Shown here: piece after piece, positions 33,862-44,941 of the stretch | Numbering within the stretch: position 1 is the stretch's first letter | Layout of the letters: each line of letters begins with the position of its first letter | Assembly (NCBI GenBank): GCA_032718865.1 | Contig: JALUTQ010000041.1 | Location: 1 to 64,000, forward strand | Direction of reading: 5' to 3' | Length of the DNA: 64,000 nucleotides | Origin: Tilletia caries | Lineage: Eukaryota; Basidiomycota; Exobasidiomycetes; Tilletiales; Tilletiaceae | Notes under the pieces: model-generated | The model's database searches: none | What the model saw: only the letters and a program-made list of their open reading frames with translations | Told to the model about the DNA's origin: nothing | Position numbers and translations under genes: made by a program

Positions 33862-36113
33862 ATAACAGTCTTAAAAAAACGTACCCTGAGAAGATGCGAC
33901 TGACTGACTCACTACTCGCTGCCTCCGGTTTAGCATCCTGGCGCCAAGCTGGGAATCTCGTCGTCCAGGTTTGCCACCGCCCGGTCCACCGCTCGGCTTA
34001 CCCGCGCCGCCGACGTCTCGCGGATTAGAAGAGCAATAACGGAGACACTTAATCCCTCGCTCGAAGCTCGGGGCTCGCGCCTGCTTCCAGGGCAAGGGGA
34101 TGCTGTGAGGGCCGTGCAAAGAGAAAGGCGGTGTTAGCCGTGAGAGGGTCGAGGGAGCACGAACTCGGAAGGTGTGTTCTTCGTTCGTCTCACTCGTTTT
34201 TTTGTCTTGCTCGGAACCTGGGAAGAACCGCCAGCCACGCAAGGGTCAGCCTGTTCTGACGGTACTCCTCCGGTGTAAGACCCGTCGGAAGCGCGACGTA
34301 CCACCGGAGAACTTGTTCAAAATCCCAGATCCCAGATCCGACACCGGCGACTGCAGGCATCAACCTTCGCTTCCATCTTCCACCCGACAGGGGTCACAGA
34401 AAGTTGCCCTCCACGAACTTCTCGATTTGCCCTGTTTTCGGGCAACTTTCCCAATCCACCTCTGACATCGTGAAAGTTGCCTGGACGACTTGCCTGGCAA
34501 AGGCAAATCGGCCTCAGCATTTGGGCAACTTTGACGTTCGCAGAGAGGAACCCGTAAACTTGCCCCTACGAAAGTTGCCTCTTGCCCAAGGCCGTTTGCC
34601 TCGTCGGCAGCCAACAAGCATATTTTGCCCTCTCCAGAAATTTGCCCTCCCATCACATGAATCACCATATTTGCCCGGGATGATATAAAATTTGCCTTCT
34701 CTCAGTTCCTGGCTGTGACGGGCAAGCTCACCTATTCCGAGGGCAATTATGCGTGACTGGAGGGAGTGGGGCAAATCGTGTGAAATCAGGGCAAATTTGG
34801 TCAGTTCCTTGGCCTCAGGGCAACCCAGATGGCAAGGGCAATTTTTAAGCAAAAATAAACCGGAGGCACCTTAGGGCAATTTCACCCAGGGCAATTAAAG
34901 AGGTCAAGGGCAACTTTGCCTCAAAGGTTGCGTGAAGGCAAGGGCAACTTTCAAGAAAACAGGTCAGAATCATGAAAACTGCCCTCCAAACCTGTGGGTT
35001 TTTGCCCTCGCCGGGCAACCGTCGAGGCAACTTTGCTGGAAGGGGGGGCCGATGGGCGATTTTTATTGGGGCAACTTTCAGATTCGAAATTGTGGGATGC
35101 GAAAATTGCCCTCCCAAAGTTGCCCTAGGGCAAAAAGTGGGTGGGGCAACTTTCATAAGACCCCACCCGACACAGGCGGGCATAATAATGGTCGCGTGAG
35201 GGAGAAGTGAGAACCGCGGTCCCGCGACTCGCGAGTCAGTCAGTAGTGATCGACCGTGCAGGCAAGATGATGCTTCCTCGTGGGGCCGCGAGAGGGGGAT
35301 AATATGGGGTGAGAAATTCAGCGCGCGAGACGCGCCGCGCGAGCGCGTCCACCATCTCCATTTCTTCGCCCTCCTTGCTTCGCCCTCCAGACTCCGGCTC
35401 CAGCCGCGGACAGCCGGGAACACCTCCGCTCGGTTCTCGAGAACCTCGACATTATTGCCGATCTTGAATCTTGATGCTGCATCAGTTTCAGCACAGAGTA
35501 AGCCGAAAGGCTGCCCTGATTGCCAAAGGAAAGTTGAGCCGGACGCGCGTCCGAATCCCCGCCTGCCCTGCCCTGCCATCCTCTGGCTCTTGTCCGCTCT
35601 TTGTGAAGCCTGTGATCAGAGATCCAGAGCTGGAACAATACATGTCAAAAAGGAAGCTTCTGCCCTGAATCCATGCTGGAAGACTGCCGCTCGCTCATAA
35701 TCCTGCGGACACTGGCATCTGCATGCGATCGCCCTCCCTCACTCTTAAGTTCTCCCCAGCCCACCAGCTTCAACCTTCCTCGCCCGGCACCCTCGACTCC
35801 ACGGCGTCTTTCCAAAAGCAGGCGCAAAGCACCTCACTGGGAAGAAGAACAGAGCGCGAGATAGAGAGAGAGAGAAAAATGATTCTTTCAGGAAGGGGGG
35901 TTAAGTTGTGAGGGAAGAAAGGAAAGGAGGACATCGAAGGCGCGCGAAATCAAGGGGAGAGGGGAACACTGGACACCATAGAGAAGAAGAGAGAGAGAGA
36001 GAGAGAGGCGGGAAAACAGAAGCAGAGCGAGAAGGAGGGAGACTCAGGACCAGGGGATAGGGTGGGCGAGGATCAGACACGAGGCGGGCAGGGCCAACCC
36101 CACGCACGAAGGA
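33862..36113. repeat. 2.25-kb duplicated segment, intact copy
   Basis: From ATAACAGTC at 33862 to CACGAAGGA at 36113 this segment matches three blocks of a second copy: 47346-48957, 50758-51039 and 56197-56562. Differences are mainly single-base changes and homopolymer length. There is no inverted repeat and no target duplication at its edges, so it behaves as a segmental duplication rather than a simple transposon. It contains the word-rich MITE at 34390-35164, also present in the other copy. Short open frames inside (e.g. 33871-34242 minus) are shared by both copies but unrecognised. Confidence 0.9.
34390..35164. mobile_element. 775-bp hAT-type MITE, TTGCCC word family
   Basis: Flanked by a perfect 8-bp duplication ACCCGACA (34382-34389, 35165-35172). 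Ends read GGGGTCACAGAAAGTTGCCC and, inverted, GGGCAACTTTCATAAGACCCC. By hand count TTGCCC or its complement GGGCAA occurs about 26 times, TTGCCC mostly in the left half and GGGCAA mostly in the right. No coding sequence. The same element is at 47870-48640, so it inserted before the segment was duplicated. Confidence 0.88.
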
Positions 36114-36575
36114 AAATGGGAGGAACGTAATTGGGCTTTGACCGAAGACTTGGGGGTGAGGGGCGAATATATGTACTCCACCGACCTTGGGGGGAGTGTT
36201 GGTCCGGTCCGGCCTGAAGCAAGAGGAGGAGGAAGAGGGTAGGTGGGTGGTTGGCTTGGGGGGTTAAAACCGGTTGGGTCCTATGATGGGATTGCTCGGA
36301 GGAAGTGTTCGGGCGGAGACCGGGGGGGGGGGGGTCGAAAACAGCCGGAGATTGAGAGGCCTGTTCCTAGGATTGATCGAGTCGATGCAAGGCGGCGTGG
36401 GGGTAGGAATTGCGTAGATGGGTCGATTGCTTTTTGAAGTGTGCTTGGACCGACGATGCTCAAAATTGAGTCGATGGAATCTTCCTGAGCACACAGCCAG
36501 AGATCGTCTCTTCTCGCGATCAGTGACCTCGTCTTGCTCGCTTTCGACTCTGTTCGTTGCCCGAAAGCTCTGAAC
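36114..36575. other. Unique spacer
   Basis: Between the duplicated segment and the end of the recombinase pseudogene. Contains a G12 run (36321-36335 area). No gene seen. Confidence 0.4.
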
Positions 36576-37378
36576 TTACCGAAAGCTCGTCGGATTCGTC
36601 GTCTTTTTTGGCATCTTCTTCTCCTTCATCATCTTCTCCTTGTTCTCCTTGAGAATCTTCTTCTCGTTGAGGAGTTCTTTGACTTCCTCGATTGAATCAT
36701 AAAGGACTGAGGGAGGCTGTCCGGTCGTCCGACTCTGTGGCGCCGTTCCCGCTCCGAGTTTGGGAATGATGATTTCGTGGGCCGTGATGTAGTGATTGAT
36801 CTTTGCCGGTTGACCGAGAGGCCCCAAGTCCTTGCATCTTGGGTGCTCGCATGGGCCTGGTGCGTCCGTGAAGAACGTGGCATGGCAAAAAACAAGCCGC
36901 TTGCGCAGCGCAGATGGAGATCTGAAAGTCTTCAGCAGTCCCCCGTCCGAGCATGGCAGACAGATTATCTCTTGACGGACCAGGTATCCGACGAGGCGAG
37001 TGTCGAGCTTCATTGGGAGATAGTCTAAGTGTATTCTGTCGTGCTGAGCCTTTGCTGCCGCGCCAAAAATCCACGTCGAGCATGATTTGCAAAAGGAGCA
37101 TAAGGTGAAAACCTCGTTACCCTCCGCCCGCGCAGCCCTGTGAGGAGTGGGCGTAAGAGCAAGATACATTCCATGTTGAATGAGATGCTCCCTCCGTTGG
37201 TGTGAAGATCCGATCGAGACATCGCATCTTGAGGTCGGACTGAGTTTCGCTTCGCACTTGGCGTTGCTCCCCTTCTTCATATGGTTTTAAAGCAAGTGCC
37301 GCGAAATCGAATCGTGGGTTCCCTCCTTGCCGAAAACGTGGGTGCACGGAGGACGCTTGTTCCACGGTCCGACTAGAA
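36576..37378 (-). pseudogene. Zinc-finger tail of the recombinase pseudogene
   Basis: Reading across the LTR-element insertion site gives the continuous frame CPFLVGPWNKRPPC...SRHLL, one in-frame TAA, then HMKKGSNAKC onward. C/H pairs repeat as finger-like units: KC..RC...H....H, CSFCKSC...H...H, CLPC...H, CEHPRC...H...H. With CPHC...H...H in the upstream segment, five or six degenerate fingers are present. DUF3435 proteins often end in one C2H2 finger; a run of them is more than usual. The last 40 residues are Lys/Glu-rich. Confidence 0.7.
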
Positions 37379-37383
37379 AGGGA

Positions 37384-37473
37384 TGTGAGATAGCCCCCAT
37401 TGTCGTCTTAGTCTCTACCTCCACTTTTCTCTTCACTTGCAATACACCACCATCACACCTACCTCTTTCCACA
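37384..37473 (+). repeat. 5' LTR (90 bp)
   Basis: TG...CA direct repeat, identical to the 3' copy at 38693-38782. Very short for an LTR; it would have to hold promoter and polyadenylation signal in 90 bp. Confidence 0.9.
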
Positions 37474-37533
37474 GGTTATGAGCTCACAACTTTCCCGCTG
37501 AGCGACCCAGAGCTACATCCCCAACACGTCAAG

Positions 37534-38460
37534 ATGAGTCCACTCGCAGTCACCGAGGACACCTTGTGGGGAATCCCCAAGCTCGAGGGCGGCAGCAACT
37601 ACCACGAATGGTCGTACGACGCAGAGATGGTCCTGCGCGGCAAGAACCTATGGACCATCGTCGAGGGATCCGAGTCACTCTCCGACACGCTCTCAGCCGC
37701 CGATAAGCGGGACTTCGAGACGCGCGCGAGCCTCGCCCTCTCCATCCTAACTAGGACCCTCCATCGCGGCCCCAAAATGCTCGTCTACGCCGAACGCGAC
37801 CCCGCGAAGATCTGGACGAAGCTCGCCGCCAAGCATCAGCCCAAAGGGCGCATCTACCAGGTTGCTTTACGCAGCCAATACATCAAGCTCCTCGCCAGCG
37901 CAGGATACGCCGACACCATGACGACCTACCTCACCGAACTCAAGGTGGTAGTGGACAAGCTCGCCGCCGTGGGTGTCGAAATGGAAGAAGAAGTCGTCAC
38001 TCTGGACCTCCTCGCCAGCCTGCCCACCGCGTTCAAGACACTGGTCACAGCAATCAGCGCGCAGCAGGAGGTTCCGGCCCTCTCATTCGTCGAGGACAAG
38101 GTACTCGAAGCTGAGGAACGGATCAAGGAGCACGAAGACCGAGCAGCACCGGCAGGACAAGCGTTCGCCATCTGCAACGGCTTCAGGAACAGCAACAAAG
38201 GCAGCAACATCAACAGCAACAACAACAACAACAGTAACAACAACAACAGTAACACCAGCACTCGCAAATGCGACTGGTGCGGCATAAACAACCACTGGTC
38301 TGTCGATTGTCGCAGGCGACTTCAGCACCAGAACCTTATCGAAGCATACCTTCAGCACAACAACCTCCTTCCCAAGGACGACAGGAACGCAAGCAGAGAC
38401 GTCGCGGCTGCTCTGTTCGAGCCAGTAACCAGCGACCTCACGTTCGACTTTGTCTGCTAA
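37534..38460 (+). CDS. Copia-type Gag protein
   Basis: A 308-residue nucleocapsid-type protein of the copia (UBN2) Gag family: LEGGSNYHEWSYDAEMVLRG early, then LWTIVEG and IYQVALRSQYIKLLASAGYA in the middle. After a Ser/Asn-rich linker encoded by AAC repeats there is one CCHC zinc knuckle, CDWCGINNHWSVDC. Gag packages retrotransposon RNA into cytoplasmic particles. The ATG at 37534 is preferred; the frame runs upstream through the LTR to 37327 but only by chance. No protease, integrase or reverse transcriptase follows; 232 bp separate the stop from the 3' LTR. Movement would need Pol from a partner copia element. Confidence 0.9.
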   Translation: MSPLAVTEDTLWGIPKLEGGSNYHEWSYDAEMVLRGKNLWTIVEGSESLSDTLSAADKRDFETRASLALSILTRTLHRGPKMLVYAERDPAKIWTKLAAKHQPKGRIYQVALRSQYIKLLASAGYADTMTTYLTELKVVVDKLAAVGVEMEEEVVTLDLLASLPTAFKTLVTAISAQQEVPALSFVEDKVLEAEERIKEHEDRAAPAGQAFAICNGFRNSNKGSNINSNNNNNSNNNNSNTSTRKCDWCGINNHWSVDCRRRLQHQNLIEAYLQHNNLLPKDDRNASRDVAAALFEPVTSDLTFDFVC

Positions 38461-38692
38461 CTTCCGCATCCACCACCGCCTCATATTCCCCCTTCATCAC
38501 TCGCCAAAAGCCCCAAACCTGATACATTGGTCAACTTCCGATCCAATAGTACGCGAAACTAAGCTCGCATTGCGACGGACGTCAGGACCGGTGGAAAGGG
38601 GGGTAGGGGAGCAGAAGCAGGGGAGCTATCGCAAGGCGATTCAGTGTATTTGGAGAGAGAATAATCCGCCTATTGTGGTAGGGGAGTGTGAC

Positions 38693-38782
38693 TGTGAGAT
38701 AGCCCCCATTGTCGTCTTAGTCTCTACCTCCACTTTTCTCTTCACTTGCAATACACCACCATCACACCTACCTCTTTCCACA
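38693..38782 (+). repeat. 3' LTR (90 bp)
   Basis: Identical to the 5' LTR, preceded by a polypurine tract and followed by the AGGGA target duplication. Confidence 0.9.
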
Positions 38783-38787
38783 AGGGA

Positions 38788-40279
38788 CACTTTTCGCCAG
38801 CCCAATGTTTGTCGACGACGTCTAAGGCCATCTGGTCGTAGTGGATCTTGGCACAAGCGAGGATGTGTTCGGCGACCTTGTCGTCGTTCCGACTGCCATT
38901 CCGGCGGACTGGGCAGTGGGGGCACTCATCGGCGTCGTTCTCCAACGGTTCTGCGAGTGGGTAATAGCGCTGGCTTGTTTTCGCATGTAGGCTGCCAAAG
39001 TCGATCATCAGTTTGATGTGTCGGTCGAGGTTGTTGCCTTCTGCGTCGACATTCCAAAGCTCCCGACCCAGCACGTCCCCCGTTTGTTGTTGTAAGCTAG
39101 CTCCAAACTCTACCAGTTTCAGTTCGATTGCTTCCAGTCCGATCTGAGGCTGCTCGACAACTGACATGTCGTCCTCGACCGAGTCATAACCTGTCTCAAC
39201 TGCCCTGGCCTTGCCTTTGTTGAGAGGAAGAGCCTCTTCCTTGTCGCTGTGCAAGTACAGGTCATCTTCGTTCGAGGAATCATCTGCGATGACTGCCCTG
39301 ACTTTGCCCTTGTTCGGACAAGGAGCTTCTTCCTCGTCACTGTCGTCCTCATGTGGGGTCTCTTCGTTATTGGTGCCAGACAAATTCATCGCCGATCGCA
39401 GCAAATTGTTTTGTTGCGCCTCTAATCCCTGCCGCCATCGCGTATGCTCTTGTCGCATCACCCGCCTACGCACGAGCGTATATTCACTATGAGCCTCTTG
39501 AAGCCCCGTTGAAGTTGGCTTCATTGATTCAAGACGGGCTCTAGCGGCGAGGAGTTCGGGGTTCCGAGAGTCCATCTCGGAAATGACGGCCTTGGGCAGT
39601 CGTCCGAGCGACTGGTCGAGCCGAGTTACGTTGCTGCCGGAAACGCTCAAGGCGGGGTCGGTCTCTTTTCTCCCCGCGATCAAGCCTTGCATATCCACGG
39701 CCACGCGTTTTGGAAGGTAAGGCTGAATGGACTGGCCAACGTGGGTTTGGACGGTCTGATGACCGAGAGAGTGAGCGATCGTGCTTGAGGGGATCCGGTT
39801 CGACAGCATGGCAGACACTGAGAGTCTTCGCAACCAATACCAGGTGACTGGTTGTACGAATCCCGCGACTTTCCCGATGGTCGAAAGCCGCGTCTGAATT
39901 AGTTTGGTCTTGAGAGGGAGGGCCTTGTGATCACTGCCGGCTCGTATGATGGGCAGTCGAGAGAACCCATTGGCGTGCGGGAATGTGAGGTCGCCCTGGG
40001 TTGAAACTGCGTCGACGCCCGAGCAATTTCGATAAGCTGCTCGTGCGTTTGAATGTTGGAACCGAAGATGTTGTCGGCAAAAGCGAGTGCGAGCAGTGGC
40101 CTGATTGGACAGGCCCAAAGTGTGTCTTCTGGGTACAGAACACAAGTCTTGTAGACGGAAGGTTTGTATCGTTGACCTTTGATGTTTCTGATCTTGACCT
40201 CTGCTCCGATACTGACGTCTTCATTGTCGCGGCGCCGATACGCGAAGAAGCGAACATCGCTCCACAAAAGGGTCTGCCC
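38788..40279 (-). pseudogene. Catalytic segment of the recombinase pseudogene
   Basis: Holds the core of the DUF3435 domain on the minus strand: LWSDVRFFAYRRRD, VLYPEDTLWACPIRPLLALA, then after a frame change near 40,000-40,030 the block VQPVTWYWLRR, SLGHQ and SIQPYLPKRV with the presumed nucleophilic Tyr. Downstream are an acidic linker (HEDDSDEEEAP) and the first finger CPHCPVRRNG. Each edge is a target duplication of an inserted element. Confidence 0.8.
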
Positions 40280-40975
40280 TAAGGATCTTCCCGGAGTAGA
40301 TCCCCGGAGCCCGGACTCCGGGGCGACGCTCCGCTCAGCTCCGTCTGAGCTCTGGCCAGCTCCGCGCTCCGCAAAATTTCTGGTGATCAGCTGGCGAGCA
40401 CTCCGTGCTCCGTCGAAGTTGCGGCTGCGCACAAGAATCTACTCCGTGCTCCGTATATTTTTCACAGGCGGACTCCGTGCTCCGCAAAATAGCTCCGCGG
40501 ACTCCGGGGTACTCCGGGGTGTCATGAAATGAGTCCAACATGAGCTCAGGAGAAGGTCAAGTCTCATCGTAACAGTTCAATCGCAGCTTTAAAAGTCTAT
40601 ATCATTCCTTTCCAAGGGCTTACTGCCCTCAAAAAGCTGAAATACACAGTATTTCGACCTGATTCGGCCGAGAAATCCCTCAAAAACCGGTCCCGTGACT
40701 CAGTTTTGGCCATCACGTGACCCACTTTGCCATCCCCGGAGTCCGTCGGACTCCGGGGTCTGCTCCGTACTCCGGGGCTTTTTTGACAATGCAAGGAAAC
40801 TCACTCCGTGCTCCGGGGAGTCGCAGCCATATCTTTGCGGAGTAGCTCCGCAAATCTAAAGCTAGTAAAAAACGCTCAAATCTCGCTCCGTGCTCCGTAC
40901 CCGCGCAGAGCGTTCCCCGGAGTCCGCGGAGCTCCGGGGAATGCTACTCCGGGGCCTACTCCGGGAAGATCCTTA
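40280..40975. mobile_element. 696-bp hAT-type MITE, CTCCG word family
   Basis: Ends TAAGGATCTTCCCGGAGTAG and its exact 20-bp inverted complement; perfect 8-bp duplication GTCTGCCC at 40272-40279 and 40976-40983. CTCCG occurs about 25 times by hand count (often CTCCGTGCTCCG or ACTCCGGGG), plus six CGGAG. They cluster in the two flanks and leave a plainer middle (about 40,530-40,730). No coding content. Removing it with one duplication restores the recombinase frame (..DEDGQT/LLWSDV..). Confidence 0.93.
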
Positions 40976-41496
40976 GTCTGCCCATCTTCGTCGTATAAGA
41001 GGGAGATATCTCCCGGCCGGTTGCATCCGTAAATCGCAAGGAGCATCAAAAAGTGAAGTTGCGTCCTCTCCAATTCGTTGCCGTGCTTGGAGCTGACATG
41101 CGTTCGCATGTCTGTCGAGTACAGGGCTTTGAAGAGCATCTGTGAGAAAAGGAGAAATGATTCAGCGACTATCAGTGGTTATGAGATTGGCGACTGCGTA
41201 CTACTCACCTTCACTTGCTCCACAGTTGGATGAACCTTGTCTTTGACCGGCTCGTCGCTCAACTCTAAGTCGTCTCGGAGATATGTTAAGGGGTTTCGTC
41301 AGATCCACGACAAGTGTGAAGTGAGATGAAAAAAAGGTGACTCGCTCCCGTTGAAATGAACACCCCCGAATCACCGCGTCCACGACAGACACGAAGTGCA
41401 CGAAATGAGAAAGACAGCCATACGAGCTCCCTTCAGCTCCGCGTCGGAAGCCTGCTCTGCACAACCACGTCCTCGCCATTAAGCGCTCTATGGAAC

Positions 41497-43242
41497 ATGC
41501 CACGGACATCAGCAAAGCAGCAGGTCCTCAAGCAGACGGCGGAGGCCCTCGTCGAGTCCTGCGCCTTGCGCCGTCGCGTTCAAGATTGGCTCGAGAACAG
41601 CAGCATTGGTACCATAACCCCTCCAAGGTCGACATCGGGACTCGACTCCGAGTCGTCTCCTGTCTCCGTCTCAGTCACCGTCACCAGCAGCAGCGAATGC
41701 TCGCTCTCCCTCTCGGCCCTCTCCGGATCCGACTCCGTCGACAGCGATAGCGACGGCGCGCGCTCCAGTGTCTCGGACATGAGCACCATGACGGACAGTG
41801 ATGGCTCGACGGCACGGGAGCTTAGGCTCATACGAGACATTATTCAGCAACTGGAGCAGCGTCGCGTCTTGCTGGAACGGCGGACTCCTCGAAACGCACC
41901 CACTCTCGTGCAGCTGCTGGACAAGTTACGCGACTCAGGGCGTGCGACAGACCTGGCCTACTTTCGCCACCTGGTACGCGTCCTCCCTCCCGCATTCGAT
42001 GCAATCGTCAACCTCATATCGTCGCACGAGGCCTTTAAGGTCAATCCCAAGCGACCTGGAGCATCTGCGCGGGAGCAAACGGCAGTCGCGCTGTATTGGA
42101 TGGGACGGTCGGGCAACGGAGGAGGTGTGAGGGATGTTGCCTTCGCATGCGGTTGCTCAGAAGGATCGGTACATGCGTACACGACACGGGTCATCCTGGC
42201 CTTATACAGCATTCGGTCTCAGGTCTTGTGTTGGGCCAGCGAGGCGGAAAAGGAGGAAGCTCGCGCCTGGGTGGCGCAACGGTCCGGCTGCACCGCGTTC
42301 GCCAATGGATGGTCCATGGTAGATGGGAGCCTCATCCCATTGGCGTACACACCCAGTCGCACTGCGCATCCACGAGAATACTTCGATCGCAAGGCACAGT
42401 ATTCGCTCAACCTCCAAGCCGTGGTTTTGCCGACGACACTCCGCTTTATCGACTACGTCGCGGGATACAAAGGATCCACTCAGGACTCTCGAGCTTTCGC
42501 CGCTAGCGATATCGTCAAGCAGCCTCGAAAGTACTTGGATGAGGGGGAATTCGTTTGGACGGACAACGGATACGGCCTCTCGGAGTTCACCTGCGGCCCA
42601 TACGATCACATTGTGGCTGCTAAGTCCCCCGACTTCAAGGCGTACAACAAAGCGGTCAGCGGGGTGCGAGTCAGGAGCGAGCATGCGTTCGGCTATTTCA
42701 AGGGCCGATTCCAATCCATGAAGGGCCTACGAGTGCAGATTCAGGACTCTGAGGATCATCATCGAGCGGTGCAAATCATTGTGGCTGCAATGGTTGCTCA
42801 CAACATTGCTCTACGATGGGATGGACCGGCGGAGCGCGACTGTTTCGTGGACCTGAGTGGTGCTTCGAACCAGGCAAGGAAGGCGTGGCATGAGCTTCAA
42901 GAACCTGATGCAGAGACGGAGACGGTGCAAAAGGCGGCTTGGGCTCGAAGGATCAATGCTCAAAGGAGACACGACCAGAAGGAACGCAAACGAGCAGCCC
43001 AACTTTCCCAGTACCGTCTCGACACAGACCGAAAATCGAAGGCAAAGGAGCTGCGAGAGAAGCTTCACTCCGCGCTTTTCAACGCCATCGAGCGGCCATT
43101 CTTCGACACTACGCCCGAGTCCCGAAAAGCGGACAAGACGGAGAAAGAGTATCTGGAGATGTTGGAGAAGCGGAGAAACAGACGCAATGCATCGCGGGGA
43201 CGAGGAAGGGGTCAAAGTGCGCGCTCATCCAGAGGTCGTTGA
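41497..43242 (+). CDS. PIF/Harbinger transposase (DDE_Tnp_4)
   Basis: About 581 residues from the ATG at 41497 (MPRTSAKQQVL); the frame is open from an earlier ATG at 41356, so 47 more residues are possible. It has a helical N-terminal region, a helix-turn-helix-like block (EQTAVALYWMGRSGNGGGVR), then the catalytic triad: Asp in MVDGSLIPL (about 42,320), Asp in WTDNGYGLSEF (about 42,560) and Glu in RSEHAFGYFKGRF (about 42,676). The C-terminus is basic (RRNRRNASRGRGRGQ). It cuts and pastes the element in the nucleus together with its Myb-like partner. The reading frame is intact, so it may still be functional. Confidence 0.92.
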   Translation: MPRTSAKQQVLKQTAEALVESCALRRRVQDWLENSSIGTITPPRSTSGLDSESSPVSVSVTVTSSSECSLSLSALSGSDSVDSDSDGARSSVSDMSTMTDSDGSTARELRLIRDIIQQLEQRRVLLERRTPRNAPTLVQLLDKLRDSGRATDLAYFRHLVRVLPPAFDAIVNLISSHEAFKVNPKRPGASAREQTAVALYWMGRSGNGGGVRDVAFACGCSEGSVHAYTTRVILALYSIRSQVLCWASEAEKEEARAWVAQRSGCTAFANGWSMVDGSLIPLAYTPSRTAHPREYFDRKAQYSLNLQAVVLPTTLRFIDYVAGYKGSTQDSRAFAASDIVKQPRKYLDEGEFVWTDNGYGLSEFTCGPYDHIVAAKSPDFKAYNKAVSGVRVRSEHAFGYFKGRFQSMKGLRVQIQDSEDHHRAVQIIVAAMVAHNIALRWDGPAERDCFVDLSGASNQARKAWHELQEPDAETETVQKAAWARRINAQRRHDQKERKRAAQLSQYRLDTDRKSKAKELREKLHSALFNAIERPFFDTTPESRKADKTEKEYLEMLEKRRNRRNASRGRGRGQSARSSRGR

Positions 43243-43400
43243 TAGTTGATGCTCAGGTTGCAATAGCATGACACTTGATTGATAGACATGAATCATTTTT
43301 GAATTTCAGATTGAGTGGTGGATTGTAGGGGGGGCTTAGGGCGTTTACATTGGAGCAATGGGCCAAGGGCAGAGGCAGACTAACGCCTTAGGTCTGGCTC

Positions 43401-44941
43401 TCAGCGACCGGCGAGCTTGGACATGACGGAGTCGAGCTTGACATTAACCGTGGAAAGGAGCGCCAGGATATTGTCGATGCGAGACTCAAGGAGCGTAAAG
43501 CGGGCGGTCTGAAGCTCCATGTCCCGCTCGCACTGCTTGGACTTCAGCTCCAGTTCCTGCGCTCGTACGTCCAGCTTGCGCCGCTTCGTTTGCTCTCGCT
43601 CCGCGATAATTGCTGCCCTTTCCTCAGTCGATCGCTGCGTCAGGTCCTCGATTGCGCTGTCGATGATGCTGCTTGTGCTGGGTTTGGCGCGACCTTTTCC
43701 TTTGTCGTGGGTCCGGCTCGTCTTGATACCACCTCGACGGGCGCTAGAGGAAGCGCGGCTTGAGGATGCGTTGGAGTCGTGGGCACTGACAGCAGACGCA
43801 CGCATTCCGTCGGACGATGACTGAGCCGCAAGGCGCTCGAGACCAGGCAGAGAAGATCCGGAGCGGTTCCCTATGCGAGGAGTTTGGAAGGACTGAGAGT
43901 CGCGTGCCACAGAAGCGTCGTCGTCATCCAGTTCATCGAAGTTGTCTTCATGTCCGAGAAGTCGGCGCGCGCGTGAGTATTGCGACAGACCAGCCAGATC
44001 GTCGTCATCGTCGTTCGAATCCCCGTCCTCAGATTCGTCCATATCTTCGTCGTCTTCGGCTTCGCCGCCCTGTGTGTCGATCTCGCCGGCTCCTGTGACG
44101 ACTATGTCCGGATCAGACGAAGCTCTGTCCTTCATCATTTCGTGCATCAGGTCCCACCACGGCACGCGCTTGAGAAGGATCTCCCGCTGAGTCTTGACAT
44201 GGCCGTCCCTCATCTCCGACAGGAGAAGTCCCTTGCCCGTTTCGCTCATCGCTTGTAGCTCGGAGTTGTACTTCTTGACCAGCCGGTGATCTTGGCGCGA
44301 ATCTGGTCGGGATCTTTGGCCTCATGTTCGGCGAAGATCTCCTTCGAAATGGCCCGCAGCATGGTGTTGCCTTTCATCTTGAGGTTGGCGTCCAGTTTGC
44401 TCTTGCTGTGGCCGGGAAGGAAGGAGGTCTGGTAGGCGGGGTTGTCCTTAATCAGCCGAACGAGGTGTACGGTCTCTTCTACGGTCCATTGTCGATGCGG
44501 ACGCGCGGAGCCTACTGGACGTTGACGTTTGCCGGTGCCTGCATGCACGAGGCCCGGAGACGAGGAGTGAACTTGCGACTGGGACATTGAAGTCGAGGTG
44601 GATTGAGAATGAGCAGGGCCCGTCGATTGCGAAGAGTATAGCTCGATCGGATTGGCCAGGGAGCTGCCAATGCCCCCTGCCGAGTAGACCATGATCGAAT
44701 CGTGCTTTGGATGGGCTGACGGGCAGGAAACGAGACTCAAGAGGCGTCTAGCTGTGAAGATGCAAGAGAAACAGGGGAATGAGAGGTAACTGTAGAGGCT
44801 TGAGAAGAGGAGGTATTGAACTCACTGTGATTCTTGGACGTTGCCTTCTTATCGTGCACCTGCTGGACGCGCACCCCGAGGAAGCGAAGATCTTGACCGA
44901 CGTCGACGATCGTCGAAGGAACCAGAAGAGTATGTTGGAAG
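43401..44941 (-). pseudogene. Harbinger accessory Myb/SANT-like protein, frameshifted
   Basis: Partner gene of the transposase. The trihelix/Myb block RQWTVEETVHLVRLIKDN, then SKSKLDANLKMKGNTMLRAI, lies at 44500-44300. Frame then shifts by one base near 44277-44287: the first frame ends KITGWSRS..., while the next reads LVKKYNSELQAMSETGKGLL and runs to 43401 with an acidic middle and a C-terminal coiled coil (ELELKSKQCERDMELQTA). A single lost C in ACCGGCCTGGTC would explain it. An upstream exon (44941-44826) splices in frame onto 44751, so the ATG is not fixed; the first ATG in the main exon is 44692. Such proteins bind the element ends and help import the transposase. Confidence 0.8.

Larger units (their letters stand above)
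37384..38782 (+). mobile_element. Compact gag-only LTR retrotransposon (1,399 bp)
   Basis: Two identical 90-bp direct repeats (37384-37473, 38693-38782) start TGTGAGATAG and end TTTCCACA, i.e. TG..CA. A perfect 5-bp duplication AGGGA flanks the element (37379-37383, 38783-38787). GGTTATGAGCTC after the 5' LTR is a candidate primer site, and the purine-rich GGTAGGGGAGTG sits just before the 3' LTR. One gag gene and no pol are present, the layout of TR-GAG/TRIM elements. Identical LTRs mean recent insertion. It lies in the recombinase pseudogene on the opposite strand. Confidence 0.93.

Noticed and set aside
33871..34242. Protein-coding gene in the duplicated segment
   Set aside because: The frame is kept in both copies only because they are nearly identical; no motif, and it opens without a supported start context.
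37327..37533. Gag starting upstream of the LTR
   Set aside because: The open frame runs through the LTR from flanking DNA by chance; the ATG at 37534 follows the LTR and primer-site region.
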